Below are positions 5,545 to 9,019 of a stretch of 9,019 bases of DNA, one piece after another; position 1 is the stretch's first letter, and each line of letters begins with the position of its first letter. The position numbers and the translations under genes were made by a program. Origin of the DNA: DATLZB01 sp035574175 (lineage in GTDB: Bacteria > Pseudomonadota > Alphaproteobacteria > Rhizobiales > Hyphomicrobiaceae); the NCBI GenBank assembly GCA_035574175.1, contig DATLZB010000037.1:1-9019 (forward strand), in the 5' to 3' direction. Below the pieces are notes generated by a model that saw only the letters and a program-made list of their open reading frames with translations, had not been told where the DNA came from and searched no databases.

Positions 5545-6660
5545 ATGCCCACCACCCACCAACTCCTGCTGCTTCCCGGCGACGGCATCGGTCCCGAGGT
5601 CATGGCCGAGGTGGAGCGCGTTATCAGCTTCTTCAACAGGAAGAGCGCCACGGCGCGGTTTGAGACCTCGACGGAGTTGGTGGGCGGCGCCGCCATCGAT
5701 CGGATCGGCAAGCCGATCACCGATGAGACCATGGCCAAGGCGCATGCGAGTTCTGCCGTCCTGTTCGGCGCGGTGGGCGGCCCCAAGTGGGACCACGTGC
5801 CCTATGACATCCGCCCGGAGGCGGCGCTGCTCAGGCTGCGCAAGGATCTCGACCTGTTCGCCAACTTGCGGCCTGCCATCTGCTATCCGGCGTTGGCCGA
5901 GGCATCCTCGCTCAAGCGGGAATACGTGGAGGGACTGGACATCCTCATCCTGCGGGAGCTGACCGGCGGCACCTACTTCGGGCAGCCGAAAGAGATCGTC
6001 ACGCTCGAGAACGGCGAGCAGCGCGCCGTCGACACCACCGTCTACACCACGCACGAGATCGAGCGCATCGCGAAGGTCGCCTTCGACCTTGCCCGCAAGC
6101 GCCGCAACAAGGTGCATTCCGCGGAGAAGCGCAACGTCATGCAGACGGGCGTGCTGTGGCACCGGGTGGTGACCGAGACTCACAAGGTGCACGGCGCCGG
6201 CGTCGAGCTTCACCACATTCTCGCCGATGCCTGCGCCATGCAGCTCGTGCGCAACCCCAAGCAGTTTGACGTCATCGTCTGCGACAACCTGTTTGGCGAC
6301 ATGCTGTCGGACGAGGCGGCGATGCTGACCGGCTCCATCGGCATGCTGCCGTCGGCCTCGCTCGGTGCACCGGACACGAGCGGCCGAGCCAAGGCCATGT
6401 ACGAGCCCGTGCACGGCTCTGCACCCGATATCGCCGGCCAGGGCAAGGCCAACCCGATTGCCTGCATAGCAAGCTTCGGCATGGCGTTGCGCTATTCCTG
6501 CAACATGGCCCGCGAAGCCGACCTGATTGACAAGGCGATCGCGGGGGCCTTGGCGCAGGGCTATCGCACCGGCGACATCATGCAGCCCAACATGCGAAGC
6601 GTGGGAACGGCAGAAATGGGCGGTGCCATCCTCGCCGAGCTTCAGCGGCTCGCCGCCTGA
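5545..6660 (+). CDS. leuB: 3-isopropylmalate dehydrogenase
   Basis: LeuB oxidises and decarboxylates 3-isopropylmalate with NAD+ to 2-oxoisocaproate, the third stage of leucine synthesis in the cytoplasm. The 371 residues fit the family length. It opens with LLPGDGIGPEVM (9-20). The isopropylmalate-recognition helix is EAALLRLRKDLDLF (92-105), with Arg99, Arg109 and Arg137 binding the substrate. ELTGGTYFG holds Tyr144, and Lys195 is the catalytic lysine. The Mg2+/Mn2+ aspartates are Asp228, Asp252 and Asp256, the last two in FGDMLSDEA. The NAD-binding loop is EPVHGSAPDIAGQGKANP (287-304); the E-P-V-H-G-S form and the E-A-L-L-R helix separate LeuB from isocitrate and tartrate dehydrogenases. 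The ATG at 5545 has GAGGA 6 nt upstream. leuC and leuD are not adjacent. No convincing promoter is seen in the 73 bp before it, so it may depend on the upstream DUF4337 transcript. It converges with the dehydrogenase gene, with a 24-bp GC-rich gap. Confidence 0.97.
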   Translation: MPTTHQLLLLPGDGIGPEVMAEVERVISFFNRKSATARFETSTELVGGAAIDRIGKPITDETMAKAHASSAVLFGAVGGPKWDHVPYDIRPEAALLRLRKDLDLFANLRPAICYPALAEASSLKREYVEGLDILILRELTGGTYFGQPKEIVTLENGEQRAVDTTVYTTHEIERIAKVAFDLARKRRNKVHSAEKRNVMQTGVLWHRVVTETHKVHGAGVELHHILADACAMQLVRNPKQFDVIVCDNLFGDMLSDEAAMLTGSIGMLPSASLGAPDTSGRAKAMYEPVHGSAPDIAGQGKANPIACIASFGMALRYSCNMAREADLIDKAIAGALAQGYRTGDIMQPNMRSVGTAEMGGAILAELQRLAA

Positions 6661-6684
6661 GGCCTTCCGCCGGCGCCGCGGCCG

Positions 6685-8115
6685 TCAGCTACGGTGGCTT
6701 ACGAACTTGGCCTGCATGTAAACCATGAGCCCCTCAATGCCGCCCTCGTGGCCGAAGCCCGAATCCTTGACCCCGCCGAAGGGCAGCTCGGCCAGCGCCA
6801 GGCCGTGGTGGTTGATCGAGACCATGCCGTGATCGAGGGCGTCGGCGACTTTGGTCGCCGTTCTGGCATCGTGGGTAAAGGCGTAGCTGGCAAGCCCGTA
6901 AGGGAGCTTGTTGGCGCGGGTGAGCACCTCGTCGGTATCCTTGAAGCGGAGCATGACCGCGACCGGGCCGAACGGCTCCTCGTTCATGATGCGGGCGCTC
7001 TCGGGCACGTCGGTCAGCACCGTCGGCTCGTAGAAGTTGCCCTGGTTTCCGATGCGCTTGCCGCCGGTTGCGATCTTGGCGCCCTTCTCTTGCGCGTCGT
7101 GGACGAAGGCCTCGATGGCATTGATGCGGCGGGCATTGGCGAGCGGCCCCATCTTGCTGGTCGGCTCGAGCCCATCGCCGACCTTCAGGTTCTTGGCGAT
7201 GTCGGTGAACTTGGCGACGAAGCTGTCGTACACCTTCTCGTGGACGAAGAACCGCGTCGGCGAAATGCACACTTGGCCGGCGTTGCGCCACTTGAGGGTG
7301 CCGGTCAGCTTGGCGACGTCCTCCGCGTCCACGTCGTCGAATATCAGCATCGGCGAGTGGCCACCGAGTTCCATGGTTGCCCGCTTCATGTGGCTGGCGG
7401 CGAGCGCATTGAGGTGCTTGCCGACGGGAACGGAGCCGGTGAACGAGATCTTGCGGATCACGGGATGGGGAATGAGGTATTCGGAGATCTCCGCCGGCGT
7501 GCCGTACACGAGATTGAGGACGCCCGGCGGCAGGCCCGCGTCGTGGAAGCACCTGACGAGGGCCAGCGGCGAGGCTGGCGTTTCCTCCGGGCACTTGATG
7601 ATGATCGAGCAGCCGGCCGCCAGCGAAGCAGCGATCTTGCGCACGGCCTGCATGACGGGAAAATTCCAGGGGCTGAAGGCGGCAACCGGCCCGACCGGCT
7701 CCATGATCACCATGTTGCGGACGCCGTCGGACCGGGCCGGAATGATTCGCCCGTAGGCGCGCCGCCCCTCGTCGGCGAACCAGTCGATGACGTCGGCGGC
7801 CATCTGCACCTCGAGCGTGGACTCCGCCAGCACCTTGCCCTGCTCGAGCGTCAGCTGGCGCGCAATCTCGCCGGTGCGCGCCCGCAGCAGGTCGGCCGCC
7901 TTGCGCATGATCTTGGCGCGCTCATAAGCCGAGACCCGCCGCCAGGCCTTGAAGCCCTTGTCGGCGGCAGCCAGCGCCGCGTCGAGCTCCGGCTTCTTGG
8001 CGAGCGGCAGGGCCGCGAGCACGCTGTCCTTGGAAGGGTTGATCACGTCCTGGGTGAGACCACTCGAGCCCTTGGTGAACTTCCCGTCGATGTAAAGGTC
8101 GAGATTGTCGTACAT
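6685..8115 (-). CDS. NAD(P)-dependent succinate-semialdehyde dehydrogenase (aldehyde dehydrogenase family)
   Basis: The 476-residue product is a complete aldehyde dehydrogenase. Visible motifs, in order, are AAFSPWNFP (145-153, with the oxyanion Asn151), IIIKCPEETP (171-180, cofactor-binding Lys174), FTGSVPVG (225-232, dinucleotide turn), MELGGHSP (248-255, general-base Glu249) and NAGQVCISPTRFF (278-290, nucleophile Cys283). The C-terminus has ELPFGGVKDSGFGHEGG. The N-A-G-Q-V-C-I/V-S-P-T-R form and the I-N-H-H-G-L-A-L-A-E-L-P ending resemble rhizobial proteins annotated as NAD-dependent succinate-semialdehyde dehydrogenase, which oxidise succinate semialdehyde from GABA or related routes to succinate. 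Close relatives act on 2-oxoglutarate semialdehyde, so substrate and cofactor are inferred. The ATG at 8115 has AAGG 7 nt upstream. No GABA transaminase is adjacent. It lies between leuB and asd on the opposite strand, with its own likely promoter at 8159-8187. Confidence 0.9.
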   Translation of the reverse strand: MYDNLDLYIDGKFTKGSSGLTQDVINPSKDSVLAALPLAKKPELDAALAAADKGFKAWRRVSAYERAKIMRKAADLLRARTGEIARQLTLEQGKVLAESTLEVQMAADVIDWFADEGRRAYGRIIPARSDGVRNMVIMEPVGPVAAFSPWNFPVMQAVRKIAASLAAGCSIIIKCPEETPASPLALVRCFHDAGLPPGVLNLVYGTPAEISEYLIPHPVIRKISFTGSVPVGKHLNALAASHMKRATMELGGHSPMLIFDDVDAEDVAKLTGTLKWRNAGQVCISPTRFFVHEKVYDSFVAKFTDIAKNLKVGDGLEPTSKMGPLANARRINAIEAFVHDAQEKGAKIATGGKRIGNQGNFYEPTVLTDVPESARIMNEEPFGPVAVMLRFKDTDEVLTRANKLPYGLASYAFTHDARTATKVADALDHGMVSINHHGLALAELPFGGVKDSGFGHEGGIEGLMVYMQAKFVSHRS

Positions 8116-8158
8116 CGCTGACCTTCCCTTCGGTCGTGCCGGGTGCCTTTAGCGCGCG

Positions 8159-8187
8159 ATTAACACCTGGAAGGGATGCTCCGGCAA
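8159..8187 (-). promoter_or_regulatory. Promoter candidate for the semialdehyde dehydrogenase gene
   Basis: On the minus strand, TTGCCG (8187-8182) and GTTAAT (8164-8159) are 17 bp apart, each matching the sigma-70 consensus at 4 of 6 positions. Transcription would start near 8152, leaving a leader of about 37 nt before the ATG at 8115. It is the only AT-rich -10-like stretch in the spacer. Confidence 0.4.
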
Positions 8188-8196
8188 GCGGTTTGT

Positions 8197-8246
8197 CGCT
8201 TGAACCGATGGGCGCGAGGGCGTAAGGAACGCCCTCGATTGAACCG
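8197..8246 (+). repeat. 11-bp direct repeats flanking the hairpin in the asd leader region
   Basis: CGCTTGAACCG (8197-8207) and CGATTGAACCG (8236-8246) agree at 10 of 11 positions, with starts 39 bp apart. Between them lies the hairpin at 8215-8237. The second copy ends 51 bp before the asd start. They could be paired protein-binding sites or the trace of a small duplication. Confidence 0.4.
8215..8237. promoter_or_regulatory. Perfect 9-bp hairpin in the divergent spacer upstream of asd
   Basis: CGAGGGCGT (8215-8223) pairs perfectly with ACGCCCTCG (8229-8237) around AAGGA. It is not followed by a T run on either strand and does not end any gene, so it is unlikely to be an ordinary terminator. 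It may be an mRNA leader structure for asd, or a DNA operator between the two divergent genes. The proposed start of the leftward transcript near 8152 leaves it out of that message. Confidence 0.45.
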
Positions 8247-8297
8247 CGCCGCCGAGCGGGACGCTTCGGGTGCCGGAAAAGACCGAGGACGAGAGCC

Positions 8298-9019
8298 ATG
8301 GGCTACAAGGTCGCAGTCGTGGGCGCCACCGGCAACGTGGGCCGCGAGATGCTGAACGTGCTGGCGGAGCGCGAGTTTCCGGCAGATGAGGTGCATTGCA
8401 TCGCCTCACGGCGCTCGCTCGGCGTCGAGGTTTCCTATGGCAATAAGACCCTCAAGTGCCAGGACCTGGAGCAGTTCGACTTTGGCAAAGTCGATTTTTG
8501 CCTGATGTCGGCGGGCTCGGCCGTGTCCAAGGAATGGTCTCCGCGGATCGGGGCCAAGGGCTGCGTGGTCATCGATAATTCCTCCGCTTGGCGCTATGAC
8601 CAGGATGTTCCCCTCATCGTGCCGGAGGTGAACGCCGACGCCGTTGCCGGCTACGCCAAGAAGAACATCATCGCCAATCCGAACTGCTCGACGGCGCAGA
8701 TGGTGGTCGTGCTGAAGCCGCTGCACGATGCCGCCCGCATCCGTCGCGTCGTGGTCTCGACCTACCAGTCGGTCTCGGGCGCGGGCAAGGAGGCGATGGA
8801 TGAGCTTTGGAACCAGACCAAGTCCAAGTACGTGCCCGGCCAGGAGGTGGCGCCGTCCAAGTTCACCAAGGAGATCGCCTTCAACGTCATTCCTCACATC
8901 GACGTCTTCATGGAGGACGGCTACACCAAGGAAGAATGGAAGATGCTGGTCGAGACCAAGAAGATCCTCGATCCGAAGATCAAGGTCACGGCCACCTGCG
9001 TGCGGGTGCCGGTGTTCGT
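8298..9019 (+). CDS. asd: Aspartate-semialdehyde dehydrogenase, N-terminal 240 residues (cut by window edge)
   Basis: Asd reduces L-aspartyl-4-phosphate to L-aspartate-4-semialdehyde with NADPH, the branch point to diaminopimelate/lysine, threonine and methionine. The frame is open from ATG 8298 to the right edge, showing about 240 of the roughly 340 residues expected. The NADP loop is VVGATGNVG (7-15). IDNSSAWRYD (92-101) binds phosphate and cofactor. The nucleophile is Cys130 in NPNCSTAQMV, and YQSVSGAGKEAMDEL (156-170) contains the substrate-positioning Gln157. VIPHIDVFMEDGYTKEEWK (198-216) is the usual start of the substrate-binding insertion. The start is supported by GAGGA at 8285-8289, 8 nt before the ATG. 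The catalytic His and the C-terminus lie outside the window. DapB, two steps later in the same pathway, is encoded about 6 kb to the left. No clear promoter is seen; the leader region contains the hairpin and direct repeats. Confidence 0.96.
   Translation, partial: MGYKVAVVGATGNVGREMLNVLAEREFPADEVHCIASRRSLGVEVSYGNKTLKCQDLEQFDFGKVDFCLMSAGSAVSKEWSPRIGAKGCVVIDNSSAWRYDQDVPLIVPEVNADAVAGYAKKNIIANPNCSTAQMVVVLKPLHDAARIRRVVVSTYQSVSGAGKEAMDELWNQTKSKYVPGQEVAPSKFTKEIAFNVIPHIDVFMEDGYTKEEWKMLVETKKILDPKIKVTATCVRVPVF

Noticed and set aside
5422..6414. 330-residue minus-strand open frame across leuB
   Set aside because: It is antisense to a complete LeuB with all active-site residues, and its own product has no domain features.
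6694..8121. 475-residue open frame on the plus strand, antisense to the semialdehyde dehydrogenase gene
   Set aside because: It mirrors a confident aldehyde dehydrogenase almost end to end; its product is rich in Gly, Arg, Asp and His with no recognisable motif, as expected from the reverse strand of a GC-rich gene.
8193..8267. asd promoter built from TTGTCG or either TTGAAC as -35
   Set aside because: None has a recognisable -10 at 16-18 bp spacing (GAGGGC, TAAGGA and CGCTTC at the 17-bp positions).

Overview
The window looks like a chromosomal stretch of a GC-rich alphaproteobacterium, most likely Hyphomicrobiales/Rhodospirillales-like. The grounds are uniformly GC-rich coding sequence, a phasin of the alphaproteobacterial type, an unnamed secreted protein of a kind common in Rhizobiales, and a leuB ... 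asd neighbourhood. This placement is inference from protein style, not a search result. I see no tRNA, rRNA, CRISPR array, insertion sequence, phage gene or integration site.

Layout, left to right. Positions 1-134 are the last 43 codons and stop of a PIF1/RecD-like superfamily 1 helicase whose body lies outside the window. Positions 135-362 hold no gene; they contain a palindrome overlapping a good promoter candidate for the next gene. 363-941 encodes a polyhydroxyalkanoate-granule phasin with an unusual Lys/Arg/Pro-rich N-terminal extension and a second strong start inside, closed by a hairpin terminator at 972-998. 1064-1582 is a GNAT acetyltransferase, convergent with a small secreted protein on the minus strand (1600-2193). 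A 144-bp divergent spacer leads to dapB (2338-3171), which converges on gpmI (3182-4717, minus). A 160-bp divergent spacer follows, then a DUF4337-type membrane protein (4878-5471) and leuB (5545-6660) in the same direction. leuB converges on an NAD(P)-dependent succinate-semialdehyde dehydrogenase (6685-8115, minus). That gene shares a 182-bp divergent spacer, with a striking hairpin and a direct repeat, with asd (8298 to the right edge, truncated).

Functionally the core is amino-acid biosynthesis. asd makes aspartate-semialdehyde, the precursor for lysine/diaminopimelate (where DapB acts), threonine and methionine; leuB serves leucine synthesis. gpmI is lower glycolysis/gluconeogenesis, and the semialdehyde dehydrogenase feeds C4 semialdehyde carbon into succinate. 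The phasin points to carbon storage as PHA granules, although no PHA synthase or depolymerase is visible here. The genes alternate in direction, so most are probably single transcription units; only the DUF4337 gene and leuB could share a transcript.

No clearly new multi-gene system is visible; this is mostly ordinary core genome. The points that repay a second look are the phasin's basic extension with two start sites, the palindrome on its promoter, the structured asd leader, and the inverted dehydrogenase between leuB and asd.
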